A stretch of DNA of 64,000 bases from Clostridiaceae bacterium. GTDB taxonomy: Bacteria; Bacillota; Clostridia; Lachnospirales; Lachnospiraceae. Positions 8,479 through 17,116 of the stretch are shown one piece after another. The position numbers and the translations under genes were made by a program. The notes under the pieces are model-generated. The model was not told the DNA's origin. It ran no database searches and was given only the letters and a program-made list of their open reading frames with translations. Location: assembly GCA_902363735.1 (NCBI GenBank), contig CABJBA010000005.1:124001-188000 (forward strand), written 5' to 3'. Every line of letters begins with the position of its first letter. Within the stretch, counting starts at the first letter, position 1.

Positions 8479-9801
8479 ATGATTCAATCAATCGGTATTT
8501 TAGTTTTATTTTTAGTCATGGTATATTTTATGATGAGAGGTAAATTGACCTTTGTTATTTCGCTTCCGCTATTAGCTTTGGGAATTGCTGTAATTGCGGG
8601 AGTACCGTGGCTTGGGGACAGTGGTATTTTAAATGTTGTATTTCAGCAAGGCGTAGTCAGCATGTCCGGCTCTTACGTGGCGGTTATTATAAGTGCATGG
8701 CTGGGGGCAATGATGAATAATACAGGAATTTCCAAGACTATTATAAAAACTGCTGCTGAACTTGGAGGGGATAAACCCCTGCTGGTTACCATTTTGCTTA
8801 CTGCGGCAGTTTCACTCTGCTATACAACAATCGCCGGATTAGGCAGTGTAATTATGATTGCATCTATTACAGTACCCATTATGATTTCTGTCGGAGTTCC
8901 GTCTATAATTGCCATTTCTGTATTTTTATTTGCATATGCAACAGGACTTTCCTTAAATATGGCAAACTGGAAATACTTTACGGATCTTGTGGGACTCCAG
9001 TTTGGTGATGTTAAATTGTTTGCCATACTATTATGTGTAATCACAGGCCTGATGACATTAATTTTTATCCTTGCGGAGTTTAAACGAAATGGGGTTAAAT
9101 TTGCATGGGCAGCAGAAACAGCTCAGCATGAGGCACCGGATTTAGACTTCCCCAAAGCACCAGTTTTGTCTTTATTCACTCCTGTTATTCCCATCATTTT
9201 GGTTATAGGCCTTTCCGTTCCCATTATTCCGGCTCTTTTTGCAGGAATTGCCTGGTGCTTCTTTACTGTTCTGGTGTTTGGAAGAAAGAAAAATCGGAGT
9301 GTAAGTTTGTCCAGAATGCTGGGACTTACGACAAAGTCTGCAATTGATGGTGTCAATGACGGCGCTTTAGGTGTTTTATCAATGATTGTTATTGGTATGC
9401 TGTCAAAAGCCCTCACACATGAAGTCGTACAAAGTGTCATCAGTGATTCCCTTCGTAAGGTATTTCCGGGCCAATTGCTGTTTTTCCTTATATTCTTTGC
9501 CGTATTATCGCCGTTAGCACTTTATCGGGGACCCTTAAATGTGTGGGGGATTGGCGCAGGAATAGCAACACTGGTAGCTGCAATGAAAATTGTACCTGTA
9601 CCTGTAGTTTTATGCTGTTTTATTGCATGTGAGCGCATGCAGGTAATTGGTGATCCTACCAATTCACATAATGTATGGCTGGCAAATTATGTTGGCACCG
9701 ATACACTGACTCTTCTTAAAAAAGTTTTTTTCTATGTTTGGATAACATGCGGATTAGCAGTTGGGGCTGTAGGCATTTTAGCGACATTCATGTGGAAGTA
9801 A
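8479..9801 (+). CDS. Secondary membrane transporter, ion transporter (IT) superfamily-like
   Basis: 440 aa, about twelve hydrophobic segments, no N-terminal signal peptide distinct from helix 1. The two halves carry related loop features (AAELGGDKPLLVTILLTA and a GDPTNS motif near 395-400), as in gluconate/citrate/dicarboxylate carriers of the IT superfamily. It would import an organic acid or similar compound using a proton or sodium gradient. It is the first gene of an operon with a hydantoinase-A-like protein, a zincin-like protein and a sugar kinase; it ends about 60 bp before the chosen start of the next gene. Start ATG has AAAGGAG at about 8465. Exact family and substrate are uncertain. 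Confidence 0.65.
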   Translation: MIQSIGILVLFLVMVYFMMRGKLTFVISLPLLALGIAVIAGVPWLGDSGILNVVFQQGVVSMSGSYVAVIISAWLGAMMNNTGISKTIIKTAAELGGDKPLLVTILLTAAVSLCYTTIAGLGSVIMIASITVPIMISVGVPSIIAISVFLFAYATGLSLNMANWKYFTDLVGLQFGDVKLFAILLCVITGLMTLIFILAEFKRNGVKFAWAAETAQHEAPDLDFPKAPVLSLFTPVIPIILVIGLSVPIIPALFAGIAWCFFTVLVFGRKKNRSVSLSRMLGLTTKSAIDGVNDGALGVLSMIVIGMLSKALTHEVVQSVISDSLRKVFPGQLLFFLIFFAVLSPLALYRGPLNVWGIGAGIATLVAAMKIVPVPVVLCCFIACERMQVIGDPTNSHNVWLANYVGTDTLTLLKKVFFYVWITCGLAVGAVGILATFMWK

Positions 9802-9861
9802 GCTTAAGTGAGGATTGGTGCAGCACTCCTCTCGGATAAAATTAAGAAAGTGGTGAGTATA

Positions 9862-12009
9862 ATGAGAGTACGTATTGGGATTGATGTGGGGGGAACATTT
9901 ACAGATGCAGTTGCAATAGATAATGATACATTTGAATTGATTGGATACTTAAAATTACCAACGACCCATACCGGCCAGGAGGGGGTGGCAAGGGGAATTG
10001 TGCTGGCAATACAGGAGATCATGGAAAAATACTCTATTTCTCCGGAGGAGGTTATGTTTATTGCCCATGGCACGACCCAGGCTACCAATGCACTTCTGGA
10101 GGGGGATGTGGCTAAGGTGGGGATTGTGGGAGTAGGCACGGGCGGTGAAGCCATAAAGGCAAAAGCTGACACTGTCATTGGGAATATTGAACTTGCTAAA
10201 GATAAGTTTTTATATACGGAGAGCGAATATGTGGATATTGGCAAACCAGACCATAAAAAATTAATAAAAGAGGCTGTCAGGAGCTTATTAAATAAAGATG
10301 TCCAGGTCATTGTAGCCAGTGGGGCATTCTCTGTTGACGATCCGTCAGGAGAAATAGCAGTAGTGGATGAATGCCTGAGTCAGAATCTATCAGCTACTGG
10401 AAGCCATGAGATTTCTAAGCTGTATGGTTTGAAGATCAGAACCAGGACAGCAGCCATTAACGCAAGCATTCTTCCTAAAATGATTGAAACCGCCAACATG
10501 ACGGAATCAAGTGTACATAAATCAGGAATTACAAAACCTCTGATGATCATGCGATGTGACGGCGGCGTCATGGATGTTCAGGAGGTAAAAAAACGTCCTG
10601 TACTTACCATGTTATCAGGTCCCGCTGCCGGCGTTGCAGGAGCTTTGATGTATGAAAAGATATCCAACGGAATCTTTCTTGAGGTTGGGGGAACAAGCAC
10701 TGATATTTCTGTAATTCGTGACGGGCAGGTTATGATAAAGTATGCGGAAGTAGGAGGGCATAAAACTTATGTTAATTCCCTGGATGTACATACCGTTGGT
10801 ATTGCCGGGGGCAGTATGGTCAGGATTGATTCAAAAAAGGTGGTGGATGTAGGACCGCGCAGTGCCCACATTGCAAATTTAGCATATGTATGTTTTGCGG
10901 ATCCTGATGATATCGCGGATCCGGAACCGGTTTACTTTACACCCAGACCGGGAGATCCTGATGATTATGCTGCAATTAAATGCTCCAATGGCAAAGAATT
11001 TACAATCACAGTATCTTGTGCAGCTAATTATTTAGGATATATTCAGCCAGATCATTATAGTTATGGAAATAAAGAATCTGCAGAAAAGGGACTTAAAGTT
11101 TTTTCAGACCGTCTGGGAATCACCCCAGAAGAATTAGCCAGACAGATTATGGAGAAGGCTTCAAAGAAAAATGAAGTTGTATTAAATGAATTGATAGATA
11201 GTTACAAGCTGGAAAGAAAATATACTGCATTAGTAGGAGGCGGAGGCGGAGCGGCATCGATTGTTCCCCATCTGGCAGAAACAATGGGCATGGAAGGCCG
11301 AATCGCAAAAAATGCTGAGGTCATTTCGCCCATCGGTGTTGCGCTGGCAATGGTTCGAGATATGGTTGAAAGAACGGTACTGAATCCGAGGGATGAGGAC
11401 ATTCTTTCGATTAAGCGAGAAGCGTTTAATGCTGCTATTAATTCAGGAGCTCAGCCGGATTCCATAGAGGTAAATGTTGAAGTGGATTCTTCCCGTAATC
11501 TGGTCAGAGCAATTGCAACGGGCTCGACAGAACTGAGAACAAAAGACTTGATGAGTCAGGCAAAATCGGAACAGGAAATCAAAGAACAGGTTGCAAAGCA
11601 GCTTGAGATATCAACGGATCAGGTCACTACTTTAGCAGATACCGGAAAATTGTACATTATGGAAGGGAAGATTGTTACCAAAAGCTTTTTAGGGTTATTA
11701 AAAAAGACAAAGAGCCCTATCCGGGTTGTGGATGAAGAAGGCGTTGTCCGCCTGCAGAAACCTTACGGAACGGTGACAAAGATTCGGTTGGAAAAATCCA
11801 GGAAAGATCTGGAACGGGCAATTTCAGATTCTACCAAGTATACAGATGGAGGAGTGGAGGTCCCTGATTTATTCCTGATCTACGGAAAACAGATACGAAG
11901 TCTTTCGGGCCTGATCAGTTCTTCACAGGTTATATCTCTGGCCAGTGCGGAATTAGAAGGATTAGGTAATAATGACATGGATATTTATGCACTTACCTGC
12001 AGTAAATAG
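9862..12009 (+). CDS. Hydantoinase/oxoprolinase N-terminal (HyuA)-like ATPase
   Basis: 715 aa from the ATG at 9862; a GTG at 9808 in the same frame would add 18 residues ahead of the conserved N-terminus. The actin-like ATPase start RIGIDVGGTFTDAV is at about 4-17, followed by AHGTTQATNALLEG, the LSGPAAGVAGA motif and FLEVGGTSTDISVI, all diagnostic of HyuA. Known members open hydantoins, 5-oxoproline or acetone/acetophenone-type substrates with ATP, normally together with a HyuB partner. No hyuB, carboxylase or DUF917 gene is within this window. The long C-terminal region (about 520-715) has no hallmark I recognise. Partner and substrate remain open. Confidence 0.82.
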   Translation: MRVRIGIDVGGTFTDAVAIDNDTFELIGYLKLPTTHTGQEGVARGIVLAIQEIMEKYSISPEEVMFIAHGTTQATNALLEGDVAKVGIVGVGTGGEAIKAKADTVIGNIELAKDKFLYTESEYVDIGKPDHKKLIKEAVRSLLNKDVQVIVASGAFSVDDPSGEIAVVDECLSQNLSATGSHEISKLYGLKIRTRTAAINASILPKMIETANMTESSVHKSGITKPLMIMRCDGGVMDVQEVKKRPVLTMLSGPAAGVAGALMYEKISNGIFLEVGGTSTDISVIRDGQVMIKYAEVGGHKTYVNSLDVHTVGIAGGSMVRIDSKKVVDVGPRSAHIANLAYVCFADPDDIADPEPVYFTPRPGDPDDYAAIKCSNGKEFTITVSCAANYLGYIQPDHYSYGNKESAEKGLKVFSDRLGITPEELARQIMEKASKKNEVVLNELIDSYKLERKYTALVGGGGGAASIVPHLAETMGMEGRIAKNAEVISPIGVALAMVRDMVERTVLNPRDEDILSIKREAFNAAINSGAQPDSIEVNVEVDSSRNLVRAIATGSTELRTKDLMSQAKSEQEIKEQVAKQLEISTDQVTTLADTGKLYIMEGKIVTKSFLGLLKKTKSPIRVVDEEGVVRLQKPYGTVTKIRLEKSRKDLERAISDSTKYTDGGVEVPDLFLIYGKQIRSLSGLISSSQVISLASAELEGLGNNDMDIYALTCSK

Positions 12010-12023
12010 AAAGGAGACTTTTT

Positions 12024-12566
12024 TTGAATCCTGTTCTGATGGATAAAAATGATTTAATCGAAAGTATGATCGGACGAGAGGCTCAGCGAAGATTTACTAC
12101 CCCAGAAAAGCTGCGCGAGTACGGTGAGTTTGCCTGGTACAAAGGGAAAAAGGTTGCAGAGGATTGTTCCGGGAAGTATAAAAGAATTTCGCCGGTGCAG
12201 CTTGCTCAAACCCTTGGTCTGACGGTGGAAGATATAGATGGCCCGGGCTTTTATTATAGTGAGTATCATACAGCGGGGAAAAAAATCGTTCTTTTTAAAA
12301 ATACAATTGAGGATAAATTCATCCGTATAGAATACAGCAATCTGCTGACTTGTGAGTATCAGGATATTCGGCAATTATTTTTGGCCCATGAAATCTTTCA
12401 CCACCTTGAATGCAGTGAGTCTGAAATCGGTATCACCTATAAACAGCGTCAGATTACAGTTTTTTCGTTTGGTCCTTTTAAATGGAATACAGGGCTGCGG
12501 TGTTTATCCGAAATTGCAGCTCATAGTTTTGCCTTGAGTTTAGCAGGAAAAGGAATTGTATACTAA
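12024..12566 (+). CDS. ImmA/IrrE-type zincin-like protein
   Basis: 180 aa with a TTG start after AAAGGAGA. It carries HEIFHH (zinc motif HExxH at 122-126) and a downstream Glu163 in LSEIAAH, the arrangement of the ImmA/IrrE metallopeptidase family. The first 60 residues contain no helix-turn-helix that I can see. Related proteins cleave repressors in mobile elements, but here the gene is the third member of a metabolic operon between HyuA and a PfkB kinase, 14 bp after the former, so it may serve the pathway instead. No membrane segment. Family assignment rests on the zinc motif and overall size. Confidence 0.65.
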   Translation: MNPVLMDKNDLIESMIGREAQRRFTTPEKLREYGEFAWYKGKKVAEDCSGKYKRISPVQLAQTLGLTVEDIDGPGFYYSEYHTAGKKIVLFKNTIEDKFIRIEYSNLLTCEYQDIRQLFLAHEIFHHLECSESEIGITYKQRQITVFSFGPFKWNTGLRCLSEIAAHSFALSLAGKGIVY

Positions 12567-12612
12567 CTAAGCACAGACGGCCTGACAGCCTGTTTTTCAC
12601 AGGAGAATTATT

Positions 12613-13530
12613 ATGAAGATTATAAATATTGGTTCAATGAATATTGATCGCGTATATGAAGTTGCACATTTTATAAATCCGGGTGAGACAATTGCATCAA
12701 AGAATATGGAAACCTATGTGGGAGGAAAAGGGCTAAATCAGTCGGTTGCCCTTGCATCTGCCGGAGCATTTGTTTTTCATGCAGGTATGATTGGCGATGA
12801 TGGAGTGATTCTGAAGAATTACCTGGAATTCCGGGGCGTTGATACCCGCTTTGTCCGAACCATCAATGGGCCAAGCGGCCATGCGGTTATTCAGGTGGAT
12901 GAGGATGGTGAAAATGGAATTCTCTTATATGGAGGAGCAAATCAATGTATTACAGAAGCCTTCATTGATGAAGTTTTGGATTATGCCGGACCTGATGATA
13001 TTTTATTGCTGCAAAATGAAATCAGCGGTATGGAATATATATTGAAGCAGGCCTCCCAAAAAGGTATCCGTATCGCTTTAAACCCTTCACCCATTGATGA
13101 CAGATTGCTGGATATGCCCTTGGAATTGGTAACATGGTTCATTTTAAATGAAATTGAAGGAAGAGCGTTAACCGGAAAAGACCAACCCCAAGAGATTCTT
13201 GAAGAGATGCAGTTAAAATACCCCGGAAGACATGTTGTTTTAACATTGGGAAGCAACGGAGTTGTATACAGCAAAGACAGACAGTATTACCAACATGGAA
13301 TTTTTAAGGTAGCTGCCGTGGATACAACTGCGGCGGGAGATACGTTTACGGGCTTTTTTCTGGCAGGCGTGCTGAAAGGGCTGAAAGCAGCGGAGTGCTT
13401 GAGAATTGCCTCAGCAGCAGCTGCATTGGCTGTCTCAAAGGCAGGGGCGGCTCCATCCATACCAATGCTGCAGGAAGTGATCAATGCCAGATTGGAAGAG
13501 GTACCATACGAAGAAATCCCAAGGGGATAA
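12613..13530 (+). CDS. PfkB-family carbohydrate (ribokinase-like) kinase
   Basis: 305 aa. Signature 1 region YVGGKGLNQSVALA is at about 35-48, the NxxE magnesium motif at 179-182 (NEIE), and signature 2 with the catalytic base at 239-245 (TAAGDTF, Asp243). These enzymes phosphorylate a sugar or nucleoside hydroxyl with ATP. The sequence is closest in character to ribokinase, yet no ribose transporter or RbsD is present, so in this operon it may act on a nucleoside- or sugar-linked hydantoin product. It is the last gene of the operon and is followed by a terminator. Confidence 0.85.
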   Translation: MKIINIGSMNIDRVYEVAHFINPGETIASKNMETYVGGKGLNQSVALASAGAFVFHAGMIGDDGVILKNYLEFRGVDTRFVRTINGPSGHAVIQVDEDGENGILLYGGANQCITEAFIDEVLDYAGPDDILLLQNEISGMEYILKQASQKGIRIALNPSPIDDRLLDMPLELVTWFILNEIEGRALTGKDQPQEILEEMQLKYPGRHVVLTLGSNGVVYSKDRQYYQHGIFKVAAVDTTAAGDTFTGFFLAGVLKGLKAAECLRIASAAAALAVSKAGAAPSIPMLQEVINARLEEVPYEEIPRG

Positions 13531-13549
13531 CAGGAGCAAAATATAAAAT

Positions 13550-13603
13550 GATTCAAACTGGCTGACCATCAGATACAGCCGGTTTGAGTCATTTTTATTT
13601 TGT
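13550..13603 (+). terminator. Terminator of the HyuA/kinase operon
   Basis: Arms GATTCAAACTGGCTG and CAGCCGGTTTGAGTC, then ATTTTTATTTT. Confidence 0.85.
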
Positions 13604-13619
13604 ATATTTTAATTTCATA

Positions 13620-13652
13620 CATATAAACATATTGACAAAGTATGTTTGGAAA
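13620..13652 (+). promoter_or_regulatory. Sulfur-regulon operator copy 1 (metY promoter)
   Basis: CATATAAACATA - TTGACAAAG - TATGTTTGG, the same 12-9-12 layout found at 18460, 18638 and 24031. The left arm is identical to the perfect copy at 18638; the first seven bases of the right arm match. The 9-bp spacer contains the -35 box. The centre fits a LysR-type T-N11-A box. The likely binder is the LysR protein encoded at 17574-18440; a binding assay is needed to confirm it. Confidence 0.65.
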
Positions 13653-13660
13653 AGTAATAT
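13632..13660 (+). promoter_or_regulatory. Sigma-A promoter of the metY-hcy operon
   Basis: TTGACA 13632-13637, 17-bp spacer, TAATAT 13655-13660. The -35 box lies in the centre of operator copy 1. Confidence 0.75.
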
Positions 13661-13720
13661 AGAAATATAAATCAGAATAAATAGATAAAAAAGTCATAAG
13701 ACAAAAGATGGGAGACAGAG

Positions 13721-14959
13721 ATGAAAAGTTTTGGTTTTAATACGGCTCTTTTACATGATGCAGGAGGCAAAGACCCGTCTACTGGTTCTACACTGGTTCC
13801 GATTTACCAGTCCAGCGCATTTTGCCATGAAAGCGCAGAACAGCTGGAGAGGATTTTCGAAAATAAGGCATTCGGTTATTCCTATACGAGAATCAACAAT
13901 CCCACCATTGAAGCTTTTGAAAAAAAAGTAACGATGCTGGAGGGAGGAATTGGAAGTGTGGCATGTGCCTCCGGCATGGCAGCCTTGTCCAATGCGTTCT
14001 TAAATATATTGCAGGCCGGAGATGAAATCGTTGCAGCTCCCGGTCTGTACGGAGGAACCATTGACTTATTCCGTGATTTTGAAGCCTTTGGAATCAAAAC
14101 CCGGTATGTCGGAGAGAATTCTCCGGAGGCTTTCGAGAAGGAAATCAATCAACGGACCCGTTTGGTTTTTGCAGAAACCATTGGAAATCCTAAGCTGGAT
14201 GTAACGGATATATCTGCTTTGTCAGATACAGTTCATAGTCATAATCTGCCTCTGATCATGGATAACACAACAGCAACACCTTACCTTGTGAGAACCCTTG
14301 CTTTGGGAGCGGATATTGTTGTTAATTCTTCCTCCAAGTACATAAATGGAAACAGCGATGCCATCAGCGGCATTCTGACCGATGGAGGAACCTACCGATG
14401 GACAAAAGAAATGTATCCGGGAATGACGGATTACATCAAGCTTGGGAAGATGGCATATATTGCAAAACTGAGAAAGGGATTATTCCGCAACATGGGGGCC
14501 TGCCTTTCTCCCCAGAACGCTTTTCTCAACTGTCTGGGACTGGAAACCCTAGGGCTTAGAATGGAGCGTCACTGTAAAAATGCTCTGGCTCTGGCATTAT
14601 ACCTCCAGCAGCTGGATCCGGAAATTGACATCAATTACCCTGGACTTCCGGAAAGTCCTTACTACCATTTAGCCGGCAGGCAGTTCAGCGGTGGATTCGG
14701 CGGTATTATTACTTTAAGGGCAGGCTCTAGGGAACGCGCCTTCCAGATTATGAACCGGCTGACCATTCCTGTTCTGGTATCCAATGTAGGTGACACGAAA
14801 ACCCTGGTCATACATCCGGCTTCCACCATCAGTCTATTTTGTACACCTGAGGAAAAAGCTGGGTCAGGAGTATTTGATGATTTAATCAGGATCAGTGTAG
14901 GTATTGAAGAAGTAGAAGATTTAATGGCAGATTTTAAGCAGGCCATAAAGGGAGAATGA
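13721..14959 (+). CDS. metY: O-acetylhomoserine sulfhydrylase-type PLP enzyme (MetY)
   Basis: 412 aa, Cys/Met-metabolism PLP family. The pyridoxal lysine is Lys206 in VNSSSKYINGN, with the cofactor-site pattern YSYTRINNPT at 53-62 and GMAALSNA. The enzyme replaces the acetyl group of O-acetylhomoserine with sulfur to give homocysteine. It is first in an operon with a sulfite reductase, a TusA-like protein, a ThiS-like carrier, its activase and a JAMM protease, which is the gene set known for MetY that takes sulfur from a protein thiocarboxylate (described in Wolinella) instead of free sulfide. A GGGAGA site precedes the ATG. Confidence 0.88.
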   Translation: MKSFGFNTALLHDAGGKDPSTGSTLVPIYQSSAFCHESAEQLERIFENKAFGYSYTRINNPTIEAFEKKVTMLEGGIGSVACASGMAALSNAFLNILQAGDEIVAAPGLYGGTIDLFRDFEAFGIKTRYVGENSPEAFEKEINQRTRLVFAETIGNPKLDVTDISALSDTVHSHNLPLIMDNTTATPYLVRTLALGADIVVNSSSKYINGNSDAISGILTDGGTYRWTKEMYPGMTDYIKLGKMAYIAKLRKGLFRNMGACLSPQNAFLNCLGLETLGLRMERHCKNALALALYLQQLDPEIDINYPGLPESPYYHLAGRQFSGGFGGIITLRAGSRERAFQIMNRLTIPVLVSNVGDTKTLVIHPASTISLFCTPEEKAGSGVFDDLIRISVGIEEVEDLMADFKQAIKGE

Positions 14960-14962
14960 TAT

Positions 14963-15826
14963 ATGAGCAAAGTGGATTACAGTACTCTAAAAAAGGGCGG
15001 ATTTATGCGCCAGAAGCAGAAAAACAATTTTTCTTTGAGAATCCAGGTGGTGGGAGGAAGCTTAACCGCTGAAAATCTAAAGACCATTGCAGAGGTAGCC
15101 GAAAAGTACGGAGACGGGCATGTTCACCTTACGTCGAGGCAAAGCGTGGAAATTCCCTTTATCAAGCTGGATGATGTGGAGGAGGTAAAGGCTGATTTGG
15201 CAGAGGGCGGATGCAGGCCCGGAATCTGCGGCCCCAGGGTGAGGACCATAACTGCTTGTCAGGGAGATCAGGTCTGCCCCGGCGGAAATGTGGATACATA
15301 TGACATTGCAGTGAAACTGAATGAAAAGTATTTCGGCCGGGAGCTTCCTCACAAATTTAAATTTGGTGTAACAGGCTGCCAGAACAACTGTCTCAAGGCA
15401 GAGGAAAATGATGTGGGTATTAAAGGTGCACTTCATGTGGACTGGATTCCTGACAAATGCATTTACTGCGGAGTCTGTGAAAAAGTGTGCAGGACAAAAG
15501 CCATTACCATCAAGGATAAAATCGTTGCTGTAGACTACCAAAACTGCAATGACTGCGGAAGATGTGCCAAGTCATGTCCTACTGATGCGTGGGATATGAA
15601 ACCCGGCTATATCCTTTCCTTTGGAGGTCTTTTCGGAAACTACATCAGTAAGGGATTTTCCCCTCTCCCCCTTGTGACTTCAGAGGAACAGCTTTTTCGG
15701 GTGACCGATGCTGCCATTGGCTTTTTTGATGAACACGGAAAATCAGGGGAACGGTTTAAATTTACCATAGACCGTGTGGGGGAAGAGAGATTTATTAAGA
15801 AAATGGAGGAGGCATACTATGGCTGA
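14963..15826 (+). CDS. Siroheme/4Fe-4S sulfite reductase-type protein with two ferredoxin clusters
   Basis: 287 aa. One nitrite/sulfite reductase half-domain (about 10-75) leads to the siroheme-4Fe4S motif: Cys99 and Cys105 (ACQGDQVC), Cys139 and Cys143 (GCQNNC). Two 4Fe-4S ferredoxin motifs follow, with cysteines 166/169/172/176 and 195/198/201/205. This resembles the AsrC and small F420/ferredoxin-type sulfite reductases, and is far smaller than CysI (about 570 aa, two repeats). It should take electrons from ferredoxin and reduce sulfite to sulfide, feeding the metY system. The start is 3 bp after metY. No CysJ-like or AsrA/B partner is in the window. Nitrite as substrate cannot be excluded, but the context is sulfur. 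Confidence 0.82.
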   Translation: MSKVDYSTLKKGGFMRQKQKNNFSLRIQVVGGSLTAENLKTIAEVAEKYGDGHVHLTSRQSVEIPFIKLDDVEEVKADLAEGGCRPGICGPRVRTITACQGDQVCPGGNVDTYDIAVKLNEKYFGRELPHKFKFGVTGCQNNCLKAEENDVGIKGALHVDWIPDKCIYCGVCEKVCRTKAITIKDKIVAVDYQNCNDCGRCAKSCPTDAWDMKPGYILSFGGLFGNYISKGFSPLPLVTSEEQLFRVTDAAIGFFDEHGKSGERFKFTIDRVGEERFIKKMEEAYYG

Positions 15827-16064
15827 TTATAAGATTGATGACACGGTTGACATTACGGATGTGGTTTGTCCTGTAACCTTTGTAAAAGCTAAGGTTGCAC
15901 TGGAGGAATTGGATGATGGGCAGATTCTTTCCATTCGTTTAAATGACGGGGAAGCGGTACAGAATGTCCCAAGGAGCATTAAGGAAGAGGGGCATAAAAT
16001 TTTAAAGCTGTCCCCCAATGAAGATGATACTTATACACTGGTGGTTCAAAAAGTTGAAGATTAA
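15819..16064 (+). CDS. TusA/SirA-like sulfur-carrier protein
   Basis: 81 aa from ATG 15819, which overlaps the reductase stop by 8 bp and has GGAGGAGG upstream. The TusA-type active cysteine is Cys17 in VVCPVTFVKAK, at the start of the first helix as in the family (CPxP in classical TusA, here CPVT). TusA-like proteins receive a persulfide and relay sulfur. Its place between the reductase and the ThiS-like carrier suggests it passes reduced sulfur to the carrier thiocarboxylate. This role is inferred from context. Confidence 0.75.
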   Translation: MADYKIDDTVDITDVVCPVTFVKAKVALEELDDGQILSIRLNDGEAVQNVPRSIKEEGHKILKLSPNEDDTYTLVVQKVED

Positions 16065-16087
16065 TTGAGCAAATTGGAGGAATTGAA

Positions 16088-16297
16088 ATGAATATTACGG
16101 TAGCTGGAAATAAAAAGGAATTTGAAGACGGAATTACAATAGCAGACTTAATTCGTATTGAAGAAGTGGAAAATTCGGAGTATGTGACTGTTACGTTAAA
16201 TGATGAGTTCCTGGAGAGAGGCCGGTTTGAATTAACAGTCTTAAAAAGCGGCGATGAAGTGGAATTTTTATATTTCATGGGAGGAGGAGCTTTTTAA
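16088..16297 (+). CDS. ThiS/MoaD-like sulfur carrier with masked C-terminus (HcyS-like)
   Basis: 69 aa beta-grasp protein. ThiS and MoaD end in Gly-Gly, which is adenylated and turned into a thiocarboxylate. This one ends GGGAF: Ala68-Phe69 hide the diglycine and must be removed first. A JAMM protease and a ThiF-like enzyme are encoded just downstream, the exact partners required. This matches the HcyS carrier of the thiocarboxylate route to homocysteine. Its TAA stop shares a base with the next ATG (TAATG), so translation is coupled. GGAGG precedes the ATG. Confidence 0.82.
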   Translation: MNITVAGNKKEFEDGITIADLIRIEEVENSEYVTVTLNDEFLERGRFELTVLKSGDEVEFLYFMGGGAF

Positions 16298-17103
16298 TGG
16301 CATTTACCAACGAACAACTGGAGCGGTACTCCCGTCATATCATTTTAAAGGAAGTGGGAGTCAAGGGACAGAAGAAGCTTTTGGAATCCAGGGTGCTGAT
16401 TATCGGAGCCGGTGGACTTGGAGCTCCGGCAGCCATGTATCTGGCGGCAGCAGGAGTGGGAACTATTGGAATTGCCGATGCAGATGAGGTGGATTTATCA
16501 AATCTCCAGCGCCAGATTATTCACACCACTGCAGACATCGGAAAAGCAAAAGTGAAGTCTGCTGCAGAAACTATGGAAGCCATTAATCCGGAGGTTACGG
16601 TTCATACATACCGCACCTTTGTTACGTCTGAGAATATTCTGGATTTAATAAAGGATTATGACTTTGTTATTGATGGAACCGATAATTTTCCAGCCAAATT
16701 CCTGATCAATGATGCATGTGTCATGGCAGAAAAACCTTTTTCCCATGCAGGAATTATCAGGTTTCAGGGGCAGCTTATGACCTATGTTCCTGGAAAAGGC
16801 CCCTGTTACCGATGTGTATTTAAAAATCCGCCTCCAAAGGATGCGGTTCCCACCTGTAAACAGGCCGGGGTGATCGGAGCCATGGGAGGCGTGATCGGAA
16901 GTCTTCAGGCCATGGAAGCAGTGAAATACATCATCGGAAAAGGTGATTTACTGACAGGCAGACTGCTGACCTATGATGCCTTAAGCATGCAGTTTAGGAC
17001 CGTAAAGCTTCCTGCTGACCAGCACTGTGCCGTGTGCGGAAAAAACCCGGAAATTACTGAACTCATTGATTATGAGCAGGCAGAATGTGAATTGAAGCTG
17101 TAG
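16297..17103 (+). CDS. ThiF/MoeB-like carrier-protein adenylyltransferase (HcyF-like)
   Basis: 268 aa E1-like enzyme. The ATP-binding GAGGLG lies at 37-42, with the conserved DxDxVDLSNLQRQ segment at 61-73, zinc-binding Cys pairs at 170/173 and in HCAVC near the C-terminus, and a possible catalytic Cys187 in VPTCKQAG. There is no rhodanese domain, unlike the longer MoeB-R proteins. It would adenylate the diglycine end of the preceding ThiS-like carrier so that sulfur can be added. The family also serves thiamine and molybdopterin synthesis, but no thi or moa genes are nearby. Confidence 0.85.
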   Translation: MAFTNEQLERYSRHIILKEVGVKGQKKLLESRVLIIGAGGLGAPAAMYLAAAGVGTIGIADADEVDLSNLQRQIIHTTADIGKAKVKSAAETMEAINPEVTVHTYRTFVTSENILDLIKDYDFVIDGTDNFPAKFLINDACVMAEKPFSHAGIIRFQGQLMTYVPGKGPCYRCVFKNPPPKDAVPTCKQAGVIGAMGGVIGSLQAMEAVKYIIGKGDLLTGRLLTYDALSMQFRTVKLPADQHCAVCGKNPEITELIDYEQAECELKL

Positions 17104-17116
17104 AAATGGGGGTCAT

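Noticed and set aside
12024..12566. Toxin-antitoxin or ICE regulator for the ImmA/IrrE-like gene
   Set aside because: No Xre-type repressor, integrase or other mobile-element gene lies beside it; it is inside a metabolic operon.
15077..15541. 154-codon minus-strand frame within the sulfite reductase gene
   Set aside because: Antisense shadow of cysteine-rich coding sequence with no ribosome site or recognisable motif.
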